A stretch of DNA of 64,000 bases, from positions 310,001 to 374,000 of the forward strand of contig NZ_SUMG01000001.1 of the NCBI RefSeq assembly GCF_009910325.1. The letters run 5' to 3'. Position 1 is the first letter of the stretch, and each line of letters begins with the position of its first letter. Below, piece by piece: positions 33,682 to 42,000 of the stretch. A program made the translations under genes and the position numbers. Origin of the DNA: Isachenkonia alkalipeptolytica. Its GTDB lineage: Bacteria; Bacillota; Clostridia; Peptostreptococcales; T1SED10-28. The notes under the pieces were generated by a model. It saw nothing but the letters and a program-made list of their open reading frames with translations, searched no databases and was not told the origin of the DNA.

Positions 33682-35472
33682 TTGGGAAAAGAAAAGAAAG
33701 CTAAAGAGACTTCATTCTTGAAGGATTTATTACAGATGATCAAAGATTTACCCTATAAAGGATTACTGACGGGGGTATTGGTGACAACCATATTTTTGTC
33801 CTTAATACAAATCGTAATTGCGGATTATTTGCGGGTTTTAATGGACTCCCTGGTGGGTGAAAATGATTTCAGCATGGGGATGCTGGGGGTGATGGTCCTT
33901 ATTTTTGCTGTGGACTTAGTTTTGATTTATTTTCGGACCCTGGCTTCGGAAAAATATTCGGAAAAGAACTTGAAGTATCTACGAAAAGAGTCCACGGATA
34001 AGCTGATGGATACCTCCGTGGAAGAAGTGGAGAAAGCCCATTCGGGAGATTTTATCTCGAAGTTGACCAATGACTTAAACAAAATTCAAACATTTACCAA
34101 GGAACGGGTACATAACTTTATTTTTGTACCCCTGACAGCGGTATTATCCTTGGCTTATCTACTGTATTTAAACTGGATTCTGACGCTGATTTCCGTCGCC
34201 ATGATCCCGGTCATCCTGGTGGTATCCAATATCATCGGCAAGCCCATCGGTAAAAAGACCACGGAATACAGCGAAGCCATGGGAAAAATCAATACCATGA
34301 ACACGGAGTACATTAAGGGGATTGAAGTGGTAAAAGCCTTTCATCTGAATGACCGATTAATGAAAAAGTATACACCGGAAGTGGAAAACAGCGTGCAAAA
34401 GGATACCGCCGTGGCGAAAAGTAAGGCGTTTATCAACTCCTTGTCGGGGATTGTCTCCATCCTGCCCTTTTTCATCACCTTCGGTTTTGGTGCCTATTTT
34501 ATCAGCATCGGTGATTTAACCCTGGGAGGCTTAATTGCCTTTACCAATTTACTAAACTATTTATCCTTTCCCTTATCTCAAATTCCAATGCTGATTGGAA
34601 ACGGAAAAGGGGATTTGGCGGCCTACAAGCGGGTAAAAAGTGTAATCAATTTAAGCGAGGAGCGAACCGGCGGAAAGGTTTTGGCTTTTGATGAGAACTT
34701 TCGGTGGGAAAAGCAGTCTGATCAAGAGGTCATTGCCATTCGAAATCTAAGCTTTACCTATCCCGGTGCTACGGAGCCGTCCCTGAAAAACATCAACATC
34801 AGTATTAAAAAGAACCAACAGATCGCCTTGGTGGGAGAAAGTGGAAGCGGGAAAACCACCCTTAGCAAGCTTTTGCTGGGTTTTTACCCCGTGGTTTCGG
34901 GGAAAATAGAAATCGGGGGAAAGGATCTTTCCGATTGGAATTTAAAGGCCCTTCGCCAAAATATTGCTTTCGTACCTCAGGAGGTGTATCTGTTTCCCGG
35001 AGATGTAGAGGAAAATATTCGTTACGGGAAGCCTGAAGTCGGTGAAGGTGGAATCATCAGTGCTGCAGAAAAGGCTTATGCCCACGGATTTATCAAAAAT
35101 CTTGATCGGGGATACCATACGGTGGTGGGAGAACTTGGAGACCGGGTGTCCGGAGGACAAAAACAACGAATCTCCTTAGCAAGGGCCTTTCTGAAGGACA
35201 GTAATATTGTTTTGTTGGATGAAGCTACCTCGGCCCTGGATAATGAATCGGAAAGCTTGATTCAAAAGGCTTTGGACAGCGAGTTAAAAGAAAAAACATC
35301 CATCATTATTGCCCACCGGTTATCCACAATTAAAGACGCCGATGAGATTATTGTTCTAAAAGATGGAGAGATCGTAGGAACGGGTAGTCACTTAGAACTC
35401 ATTAAAAGCAACGGCTATTACCGAAGCCTTTATCAAAAACAAATGGAAAACGGAAAAAGGGAGGCGATGTAA
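33682..35472 (+). CDS. ABC exporter half-transporter, subunit 1
   Basis: 596 residues, start TTG 33682 behind AGGAGGCGG. Six-helix membrane domain (about 20-310) and ATPase domain (about 350-585): Walker A GESGSGKTTL, Q-loop FVPQEVYLF, signature VSGGQKQR, Walker B IVLLDEATSALD and switch IIAHRLSTI are all intact. The second subunit follows directly (stop TAA, then TTG), so they form a heterodimeric multidrug- or lipid-type exporter. Substrate not evident. Confidence 0.92.
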   Translation: MGKEKKAKETSFLKDLLQMIKDLPYKGLLTGVLVTTIFLSLIQIVIADYLRVLMDSLVGENDFSMGMLGVMVLIFAVDLVLIYFRTLASEKYSEKNLKYLRKESTDKLMDTSVEEVEKAHSGDFISKLTNDLNKIQTFTKERVHNFIFVPLTAVLSLAYLLYLNWILTLISVAMIPVILVVSNIIGKPIGKKTTEYSEAMGKINTMNTEYIKGIEVVKAFHLNDRLMKKYTPEVENSVQKDTAVAKSKAFINSLSGIVSILPFFITFGFGAYFISIGDLTLGGLIAFTNLLNYLSFPLSQIPMLIGNGKGDLAAYKRVKSVINLSEERTGGKVLAFDENFRWEKQSDQEVIAIRNLSFTYPGATEPSLKNINISIKKNQQIALVGESGSGKTTLSKLLLGFYPVVSGKIEIGGKDLSDWNLKALRQNIAFVPQEVYLFPGDVEENIRYGKPEVGEGGIISAAEKAYAHGFIKNLDRGYHTVVGELGDRVSGGQKQRISLARAFLKDSNIVLLDEATSALDNESESLIQKALDSELKEKTSIIIAHRLSTIKDADEIIVLKDGEIVGTGSHLELIKSNGYYRSLYQKQMENGKREAM

Positions 35473-37245
35473 TTGAAGGAGCAGATACTACGAATTTTTG
35501 ACAACCAAAAAAGTAAAGTCTTGAAGTTCATCCTCCCCTTTATTCTATTAGGACTTGGGAATGCCCTGGTAAATCTGACCCTAGCCACCCTGTTAATGTA
35601 CGTGTTTGACTACGCCGCAGAAGGGGAGTTTGCGCTGATTTACCGAGTGGTAATCATCTCCGGAATTACTGTGGTTCTGCTTTTTATTACCACACCGATC
35701 TTTGCCTACTTCGGGCGAAAAAACATTGCGGTGCTGATGGGAAAACTCCGCCGGGAAACTTTTGCGAAAACCATGAATCTTCCCTATACCTATCATAAAA
35801 GCCGGCACTCGGGAGATACCATTTCAAGACTGACCAACGATCTAACAGAATTCGAGACTTTTTTGAAGGAAGGTTTCTTAAATTTTGCCAATCTATTGAT
35901 TTTAGGAACCGCCGCCGTTATCTATATGTTTGTGCTGGAATATCGGCTGGCCATCGTATTTTTGATTTTTACCCTGGTAATCTTTAAGCTGAATCAGGGG
36001 TCGGCGAAAAAAATGAAAGTTCTCAGTGATGAAGTGCAAAACAGAAAATCATTGTTCACCCAAAATCTTACGGATATTTTTCAAGGTTTTCAGGTGATGA
36101 AGTCCTATAACCTTGAGAACTTATTAAAGGAAAAAATGGAGGAAGTAAACGAAGGGGTCTATGAAAAAGCCTATCAAAGAAGCCGACAGCAGGCGAAGCT
36201 TCGAATCCTCAGCAACCTGGCCTTTACCAGCAGTTTTTTGTTCATCATCGTCTTCGGAATTCTTTTTATCACCCTGGGATGGATGAGTATCGGTGTAGTC
36301 GTGGCCTTTACCAATCTTCAAGGGGCCATTAACTCAGTGCTGAACTTCCTTCCCCAGTTTAATCAGTCCTTACAAGGAGCCAGGGCTTCATTGGACCGGG
36401 TGTTTGAAATCATCGATGAAGATAATGAACCTTCTGTGATCAATCCAAGAATCGAAGAGTCCGGGAAGCAACGGGAAATTGGTAAGCCTGAATACATTGA
36501 ATTTCGGAACGTTCGCTTTTCCTATGAAAAGGATCAAGCAACCCCGGTTATTAATAATCTAAGCTTTGCCATGGAAAAAGGAAAATCCATCGCCTTAGTG
36601 GGAGAAAGCGGCGGGGGAAAATCCACGATTTTAAAGCTTCTTTTAGGCCTTTATTCAATCGATCAGGGAGAAATCATTGTAGGGAGCCGTTCCACGGCGG
36701 ACACCGAGATTCGGGATATTCGAAAAGAGTTAGCCTATGTATCCCAGAATCCCTATCTATTTACGGGAACCATTGGGGAGAATATCTCCTACGGCAGGGA
36801 AAATACCAGTGAGGAAGAAATCAAAAAAGCGGCGAAAAGAGCCAATGCCCATGACTTTATTATAAAGTTGGAAAAAGGCTACGATACCGTGATCGGAGAA
36901 CGGGGTCTCGGACTTTCGGGAGGACAGAAACAGCGGATCTCCATTGCTAGAGCCATCATAAAGGATAGTCCTATTCTACTGATGGATGAGGCCACTTCCG
37001 CCCTGGATACGGAAAGCGAGCGGCTGATTCAAGAGTCCTTAAAAGAGATGATGAAAGAGAAAACCGGCATCACCATCGCCCACCGCCTCTCCACCATTGA
37101 AGACAGCGATGAGATTTTTGTCATTCAGGAGGGGAAACTCATCGAGCGGGGAGATCATCAGACCCTTTTGGATCAAAAAGGCTACTACAGTATGCTTTAT
37201 CACACCCAGTTTTCCAAAAAAGAAAGGGAAGAGCGGGCAGGTTAA
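35473..37245 (+). CDS. ABC exporter half-transporter, subunit 2
   Basis: 590 residues. Starts with TTG immediately after the stop of subunit 1, with GGGAGGCG upstream. Six membrane helices, then ATPase motifs GESGGGKST, VSQNPYLFTG, LSGGQKQR, ILLMDEATSALD and IAHRLSTI; both nucleotide sites look catalytically competent. Many heterodimeric exporters have one degenerate site, which is not obvious here. Confidence 0.92.
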   Translation: MKEQILRIFDNQKSKVLKFILPFILLGLGNALVNLTLATLLMYVFDYAAEGEFALIYRVVIISGITVVLLFITTPIFAYFGRKNIAVLMGKLRRETFAKTMNLPYTYHKSRHSGDTISRLTNDLTEFETFLKEGFLNFANLLILGTAAVIYMFVLEYRLAIVFLIFTLVIFKLNQGSAKKMKVLSDEVQNRKSLFTQNLTDIFQGFQVMKSYNLENLLKEKMEEVNEGVYEKAYQRSRQQAKLRILSNLAFTSSFLFIIVFGILFITLGWMSIGVVVAFTNLQGAINSVLNFLPQFNQSLQGARASLDRVFEIIDEDNEPSVINPRIEESGKQREIGKPEYIEFRNVRFSYEKDQATPVINNLSFAMEKGKSIALVGESGGGKSTILKLLLGLYSIDQGEIIVGSRSTADTEIRDIRKELAYVSQNPYLFTGTIGENISYGRENTSEEEIKKAAKRANAHDFIIKLEKGYDTVIGERGLGLSGGQKQRISIARAIIKDSPILLMDEATSALDTESERLIQESLKEMMKEKTGITIAHRLSTIEDSDEIFVIQEGKLIERGDHQTLLDQKGYYSMLYHTQFSKKEREERAG

Positions 37246-37273
37246 GATATCTGTTGATTTTTAAGAATGTTCT

Positions 37274-37298
37274 GTTAATTATTAACCAAATGGGGTAT
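37274..37298 (+). promoter_or_regulatory. SigB-type promoter before the leader RNA and SnoaL-like gene
   Basis: GTTAAT (37274-37279), 13-base spacer, GGGTAT (37293-37298). Perfect -10 and a -35 close to GTTTAA. The transcript would start near 37305 and first encounter the leader terminator at 37398. Confidence 0.5.
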
Positions 37299-37304
37299 AA
37301 GCCA

Positions 37305-37422
37305 AACAAACATGCATTTCGAGGAGAAACTTAAGAGGACACGAAGATCCCGTAACCAGATTTGGACGCTTCCTGTTACGGAGGAGTGAGTAGCGTAACC
37401 GGCCTAACAGGTCGGTTTTTTT
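37305..37422 (+). ncRNA. Structured leader or small RNA of unknown class
   Basis: Between the putative SigB promoter and the SnoaL-like gene the RNA has CCGTAAC (37350-37356) pairing with GTTACGG (37375-37381). GTTACG can instead pair with CGTAAC at 37394-37399, immediately before the terminator ACCGGCC-TAACA-GGTCGGT-TTTTTT (37398-37422). The competing stems resemble an attenuator or riboswitch; no known riboswitch class was recognised. It could equally be a terminated small RNA. Confidence 0.45.
37398..37422 (+). terminator. Terminator upstream of the SnoaL-like gene
   Basis: ACCGGCC-TAACA-GGTCGGT followed by seven Ts. It lies about 75 bases before the ATG at 37495, so the gene is expressed by read-through or from a promoter in between. 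Confidence 0.8.
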
Positions 37423-37494
37423 GTTTTTGTCATTAGGTTTCTTTACAGTGTCTCTGCAACCTCAATCGGCTGAATCGGAAAAGGAGGTGAAAAA

Positions 37495-37932
37495 ATGTCT
37501 GATGAGAAAAAAGTAGCTATGATGAACGATTTTGTGAAATCCTTGGAAGAGCAGGACCGGGAAAAATTGATGTCTCTTATAACCGATGACTTCTGTTGGC
37601 ACAACCCTCATGGAAGTTTCTGTGGACGGGAAGAGATGAACCGATACTTGGACTGGTTCCATAAAAACACAACGAATCTGAAATTCAGAGATGTGGGTTC
37701 GGAAAAAGTGATTCAAGGGGATCGAGCTATTTATGAGCATGAAATATCCGGAGTAATGCAAGGGGAGAAGGTGACATTCCTGACGATGTGTTCTTACAAA
37801 TTTAACAAAGATAAAATCCAAGATGTCAGCACCGTGTATGACCGGCTCAGTCTTGCTGAGCAGGCTTCCTCCTCATGGTTGCCAAAAAAAATGGTCAATT
37901 CCGTAGTAAATCAAATGCAAAAAGGGTTATAG
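37495..37932 (+). CDS. SnoaL/NTF2-like (limonene-1,2-epoxide hydrolase-like) protein
   Basis: 145 residues. NTF2-like cone fold: N-terminal helix MMNDFVKSLEEQDREKLMSLITDDFCWHNPHG, then FCGREEMNRYLDWFHKN, RAIYEHEISGVMQGEKVTFLTMCSYKFNKDKIQDVSTVYD. Several such proteins bind small lipophilic compounds or are stress proteins; nothing shows catalysis here. AAAGGAGG precedes ATG 37495. A SigB-type promoter and terminated leader lie upstream. Confidence 0.8.
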   Translation: MSDEKKVAMMNDFVKSLEEQDREKLMSLITDDFCWHNPHGSFCGREEMNRYLDWFHKNTTNLKFRDVGSEKVIQGDRAIYEHEISGVMQGEKVTFLTMCSYKFNKDKIQDVSTVYDRLSLAEQASSSWLPKKMVNSVVNQMQKGL

Positions 37933-37987
37933 GAAACAGCCTTAGAGTAAAAATAAAAGCTGCAGGGAATCTGTAAAGGTTCGTACT

Positions 37988-38027
37988 GAACGCTCTTTAA
38001 GCCGTAAAGTCAAGAGCGTTCTTTTTT
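37988..38027. terminator. Terminator between SnoaL-like gene and methyltransferase gene
   Basis: GAACGCTCTT (37988-37997) with AAGAGCGTTC (38012-38021) followed by TTTTTT. It abuts the stop codon of the convergent methyltransferase gene and mainly serves the plus strand. Confidence 0.85.
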
Positions 38028-39084
38028 AGGATATTAACATATTTTTTTCAAAAAGATAGTGACTGATAAACCACTCATCTCCGTCGTGGAAAGAAAAGAA
38101 CTCGGCGCAGGCCATGAAAAATACCCGCCAGTAAACCCACCATTTTAAGGCTTCATCTTCCCCTTCTATTTCAGCCATAATAGGCATGATTATGTCTTTT
38201 TGCTCATCCATACGTTGAAGCCAGGCTTCCAGGGTTTTTTGGTAATGTATACCGGAAATCGCCCACTGTCTTTCCAATGAAAACCGATCGGTAAAATAAT
38301 GAAGCAAATCCCGGCTGGGCATAGTGCCGCCTAAAAAGAAGTGTCGGGTCATCCAATCATTATCACTTCGCACTTCATAGGCATAGGGCGTGGTTCGATG
38401 GGTAAAGATATGTACAAATAACCGTCCCCTGAGCAATAAAAACTCCGAAATTTTATTCATCAACTGTTCATAATTTCGCATATGCTCAAACATTTCAATA
38501 GATATGACACGGTGAAAGCGTACTTCCGTGGTAAAGTCATTGATATCTTCCGTAATCACCGTAAGATTCTCTAAACTCTCCTCCTTAGCCTTGGCATCAA
38601 TATAAGACTTTTGTGTAGCGGAGTTGGATAGCGCCCAAATATTCGCTGAAGGATATTTTTTTGCCATATACAGCGCTAAAGAGCCCCAACCACACCCTAA
38701 ATCTAGAATATTTTGCCCATCTTCTATTTCCGCCCGTTGACATGTCAACTTTAGCATGGCTTCTTCCGCATCGCTTAAATGATCTTTCAGTTCTTTAAAA
38801 GGAACCGGATTATTCCAATATCCGCAGCTGTATTTCATATGAGTACCTAGAACATGCTGAAAAAATTCTGTAGGGATTTCATAGTGTTGATCGTTAGCTT
38901 CCGCAGTATTTATTGCAATCGGTTGCTTTGTTAAATCCTCAATGTATTGAGTGAGATATTGTTGATGCTCTTCTGCGCTGTAGGATGTTATTTCCTTCAA
39001 TCTGGCTGATGTCATACGACGAGCTCCCCAACGAATCAGAAAATCCGGGATTTTATTTTTCTCCAGTAGCGGTTCAAATCTCAT
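38026..39084 (-). CDS. Cyclopropane-fatty-acyl-phospholipid synthase-like methyltransferase
   Basis: 352 residues. SAM motif ILDLGCGWGSLALYMAKKYP, preceded by YEIPTEFFQHVLGTHMKYSCGYWNNP and followed by SIEMFEHMRNYEQLM, the pattern of the CFA synthase/mycolate methyltransferase group; HIFTHRTTPY and FFLGGTMPS also fit. It lacks the usual extra N-terminal domain and may be the shorter class of these enzymes that act on membrane lipids or on small molecules. AGGAGG precedes the ATG. Monocistronic. Confidence 0.82.
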   Translation of the reverse strand: MRFEPLLEKNKIPDFLIRWGARRMTSARLKEITSYSAEEHQQYLTQYIEDLTKQPIAINTAEANDQHYEIPTEFFQHVLGTHMKYSCGYWNNPVPFKELKDHLSDAEEAMLKLTCQRAEIEDGQNILDLGCGWGSLALYMAKKYPSANIWALSNSATQKSYIDAKAKEESLENLTVITEDINDFTTEVRFHRVISIEMFEHMRNYEQLMNKISEFLLLRGRLFVHIFTHRTTPYAYEVRSDNDWMTRHFFLGGTMPSRDLLHYFTDRFSLERQWAISGIHYQKTLEAWLQRMDEQKDIIMPIMAEIEGEDEALKWWVYWRVFFMACAEFFSFHDGDEWFISHYLFEKNMLIS

Positions 39085-39303
39085 TTAGTAACCTCCTAGT
39101 ATAAAGTATTTTGCTTATAATATTACCTCTTTTATCAAGGCACATATACCCGGGAAACCTCTCAGTAAACGGAATGATCATAATTTTGAAAAAAATTTAG
39201 TTTCAAATTTCAAGCCTAGGGTAAAAAAATGAATACCATTAATCGAAATATCATACAAAATGCTTAATTACTTTAGAGACTATTTATGGAAAGGAGGATT
39301 CTC

Positions 39304-39543
39304 ATGGGTGTAAAAGTAAAGTTGTTTTCAAAACTGCGGGAAGGCCGGGAAAAAGAAGTATGCACCAAAGAATGCATGTATGATTTAACAGGCAGCGATA
39401 CTGTTGAACAGGCCGTGGAAGCATTAAATGTTAACAAAGAAGATATTAAAATTTTGTTAGTCAATGGTCTTGATGCAGAGCTTACAACACCTTTAAAAGA
39501 TGGAGATACCGTATCCGTGTTTCCACCAACAGGGGGGATGTAG
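39304..39543 (+). CDS. MoaD/ThiS-family ubiquitin-like sulfur carrier ending GGM
   Basis: 79 residues from ATG 39304 (AAAGGAGG upstream). Beta-grasp pattern: VKVKLFSKLREGREKE, SDTVEQAVEALNVNKEDIKILLVNG, LKDGDTVSVFPPTGGM. MoaD and ThiS normally end in GlyGly, which is adenylated and thiocarboxylated; here a Met follows. The tail would have to be cut first, or the protein works differently. It contains a Cys pair (VCTKEC) near residue 25. It may serve the molybdenum/tungsten cofactor; the only other cofactor-related gene here is the broken one at 16610. Confidence 0.82.
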   Translation: MGVKVKLFSKLREGREKEVCTKECMYDLTGSDTVEQAVEALNVNKEDIKILLVNGLDAELTTPLKDGDTVSVFPPTGGM

Positions 39544-39578
39544 TTTTATTGAATTTTATTAATTACAATTTGTTACAA

Positions 39579-39610
39579 GCCTCGGGAAGTATTTTATCCC
39601 GAGGCATTAT
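39579..39610 (+). terminator. Hairpin after the MoaD-like gene
   Basis: GCCTCGGGA-AGTATTTTA-TCCCGAGGC followed by ATTATTT. Strong stem, modest T tail. Confidence 0.6.
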
Positions 39611-39672
39611 TTATAATTCAAAGTCTGCACAAGAAATCTGAAATCAAATATAAAAGAGAGGAGATGGTATTG

Positions 39673-39987
39673 ATGAATCCATTTATTTTTGCTATAGTAA
39701 CTGGTATTATTATCGGAGTGTTTTCGTTTTTCTTTGAAGCTGTTAATAAAAGTGTTTTAAGACCCTTTGAACCGATTCAAAGGGTAACGGGGAAGTTGAA
39801 AAGGAAAAAAACAGTTTACTATTTTTCTGTCGTTATCGTATTACTTGTTGTATTATTTATCGTTGAGGTATACTCCCTTAATGATATGGGTTTTGCAATG
39901 ATTCTAGGTTTTGTATTTGCAATGAACAATATCTTTTTTCAAAAAGGATTTCATGAGAAAAAAGAACATGCAGATATGGAAGAATGA
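39673..39987 (+). CDS. Small hypothetical membrane protein
   Basis: 104 residues from ATG 39673 (GAGGAG nine bases upstream; ATG 39664 is possible). Three hydrophobic segments: FIFAIVTGIIIGVFSFFFEAV, VYYFSVVIVLLVVLFIVEVY and MGFAMILGFVFAMNNIFF, with basic residues between the first two. No family recognised. Confidence 0.6.
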   Translation: MNPFIFAIVTGIIIGVFSFFFEAVNKSVLRPFEPIQRVTGKLKRKKTVYYFSVVIVLLVVLFIVEVYSLNDMGFAMILGFVFAMNNIFFQKGFHEKKEHADMEE

Positions 39988-40213
39988 AAAAGTGGTTAAC
40001 ACACTTGATAGTTCGGGTGTTTTTCATCATTTCAACCGATTTGCAAGAGGGATTGATCATAAGGAGTTCCAACAGGATTTGGACCGGGATATTAAAAAAT
40101 ACCGCTTCGAATCTTTTTGCTATGGACCGAAATCCTGTAAACACTATAAGCTGGGAAGGACCAGTTCGGTCCCTTTGACTTATAAAAAGCGAAAGATGTG
40201 CAAAAAACAATAA
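39968..40213 (+). CDS. Small basic protein with Cys motif, hypothetical
   Basis: 81 residues from ATG 39968; ATG 39953 would add five. The product is rich in Lys and aromatic residues (GVFHHFNRFARGIDHKEFQQDL) with FESFCYGPKSCKHYKLG near the C-terminus and a final Cys. It overlaps the end of the preceding membrane protein gene by 20 bases. No obvious ribosome site. The composition looks like real coding sequence, but no family was recognised. Confidence 0.45.
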   Translation: MQIWKNEKVVNTLDSSGVFHHFNRFARGIDHKEFQQDLDRDIKKYRFESFCYGPKSCKHYKLGRTSSVPLTYKKRKMCKKQ

Positions 40214-40584
40214 AAGTCATTGAGAAAAATCCCTTGTAAAGATAAAAATGATAAAAATATTTATTGAAAGTAGCAGGGTATCTGCTTGAAAACTTAACAA
40301 TAGAACCTTCTATTGTGAGGCTCTGAGGTAAAGCTTCTTTTATGGCGACTGCAATTTGTGGTTGATTTCAAAAGAAGCTTTTATTATGCGAAAAATGCCG
40401 AAGGTTTTTTTGGAACCAATTCTCAAAAAATAAAGGATTTGGAGAGGGTTTTGTAGAATAGTACTTTAAAGAGGAGTAATATGTGAACGGAAAGTGTTTT
40501 TTTATTATCATTAAGATTATTAATGGACTAATGAAATGGCGTGGTTGCTTGAAACCTCACAAATGAACCGTCCCCGTGTGAGGG
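40214..40584 (+). other. Gap with hairpins before the truncated CheR gene
   Basis: No convincing gene. CAATAGAA-CCT-TCTATTG (about 40300-40317) is followed by AAAGCTTCTTTT (40330-40341) pairing with AAAAGAAGCTTT (40370-40381), a probable terminator. A GTG at 40483 behind GAGGAG opens a 27-codon frame ending at the TGA near 40566. At about 40555-40584 CCTCACA and TGTGAGG flank GAACCGTCCCCG, a REP-like hairpin at the exact point where the truncated gene begins. Confidence 0.5.
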
Positions 40585-41991
40585 GTTCGAACGGAAATTC
40601 GAGAAATGGTGGTGTTTGCCCGACAAAACTTTCTAAAGGATCCTCCCTTTAATCGGATTGATCTTCTCAGTTGTCGGAACGTTTTGATCTATCTTGATCC
40701 CAAATCCCAAAAAAAGGTGCTTTCCTTTTTCCATTTCGCCTTGAGGCAAAAGGGATATCTTTTTCTCGGAGCCAGTGAATCCCTTGGAGATATGATCAAT
40801 TCCTTTGAAACCATATCGAGCAAATGGAAGCTCTACCGTGTCAGAGAAGGGGATAAGAAGAACATTCTGGGCAGCCTTCGAGGGGACCCGATCAAAAAGA
40901 TCCACTCCCCTTCGCCGGGTAAAAAAGTAGGGACCTATTTTAAGGAGATTCAAAACAAAACCTTTCACGAAGAGATCGCCCGGGAAGTAATGAAGGATTA
41001 TGCACCGGCAACGGTGGCCATTAACGATGAACATAATCTGGTGTACGTTTTCGGAGATGTCAACCCCTATCTGGCTCTGCCAAAGGATAGCTTAAGCTTT
41101 AATATTTTAAAAATGGTTAACAAGGCTCTGTCCATTCCCCTGCATACCGCAATCAAACGGGCAAGGGCAACGGGGGAGAGTGTTTCTTATAAAGGAATTC
41201 GGCTCTCGGAGAAAAAGATCCGGCTTGTGATAAAGCCCTATTACAGCAAAACCTCCCAAGAGCAGTTTTGGATTGTTTCCTTTATAGAAGGGGAGGTGGA
41301 AAAAAGGGATTCTACGGCCAAACCCCAAGGATTGGAAGAAGTCTATGATGAAAAAGAAAACTCCGTCCGAAGAATTACGGACCTGGAGTACGAACTAAAC
41401 CATAAAGAGGAAACCCTGCAGGCAACGATTGAGGAACTGGAGACTTCCAATGAAGAACTTCAGGCTACCAACGAGGAGCTTCTGGCTTCCAACGAGGAAC
41501 TTCAAAGTACCAATGAGGAGCTTCAGTCCGTAAACGAAGAGCTTTATACCGTAAACTCCGAGTATCAAAACAAAATCGAAGAGCTGACGGAACTGAATGA
41601 TGATATGAATAATCTTTTAAACAGTACGGAAATCGGCACGATATTTATTGATAAAAACATGCGAATTCGAAAATTTACCCCGGGAGTGAAAAAACAGCTG
41701 AATCTTCTGGATGGGGATGTGGGGCGGCCTCTTAGTCATATTTCCCACAATCTGGATGTGAAGGATTTGCTAAAAGACGGGGCAAGGGTTCTTGAGAATC
41801 TGAAGAAAGTCGAAAAAGAGGTAAAAGGCAAGGAGGGGCGATGGTATCTGATGAAGATTATACCCTACCGAACTTCCGATGACAGGATTAAAGGGATCGT
41901 GATCAGTTTTGTGGACATAACCATGGTTCGTGCTCAGAAACATCGAATTAATGAACTGTCACAGGAAAATACGGAGTTAAGAGAAAAGTAG
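40585..41991 (+). pseudogene. C-terminal remnant of a CheB/CheR/PAS fusion signalling protein
   Basis: The frame is open from just after a TGA at 40579; the first ATG is 40606. It begins in the middle of a CheR methyltransferase domain (REMVVFARQNFLKDPPFNRIDLLSCRNVLIYLDP, LFLGASESLGD), then a PAS-like segment (about 125-215 of the product), a coiled coil with repeated NEELQATNEELLASNEELQ, and a final PAS-like domain (NSTEIGTIFIDKNMRIRKF). Full-length relatives have CheB methylesterase and the front of CheR ahead of this, so the SAM-binding part is missing. Inactive as methyltransferase; the PAS/coil part could still be made. Confidence 0.8.
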
Positions 41992-42000
41992 CGGAATTTG

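Noticed and set aside
37286-37365. CCAAAT/ATTTGG long-range pairing in the SnoaL-gene leader
   Set aside because: The left arm lies upstream of the transcription start expected from the SigB-type promoter, so it would not be in the RNA.
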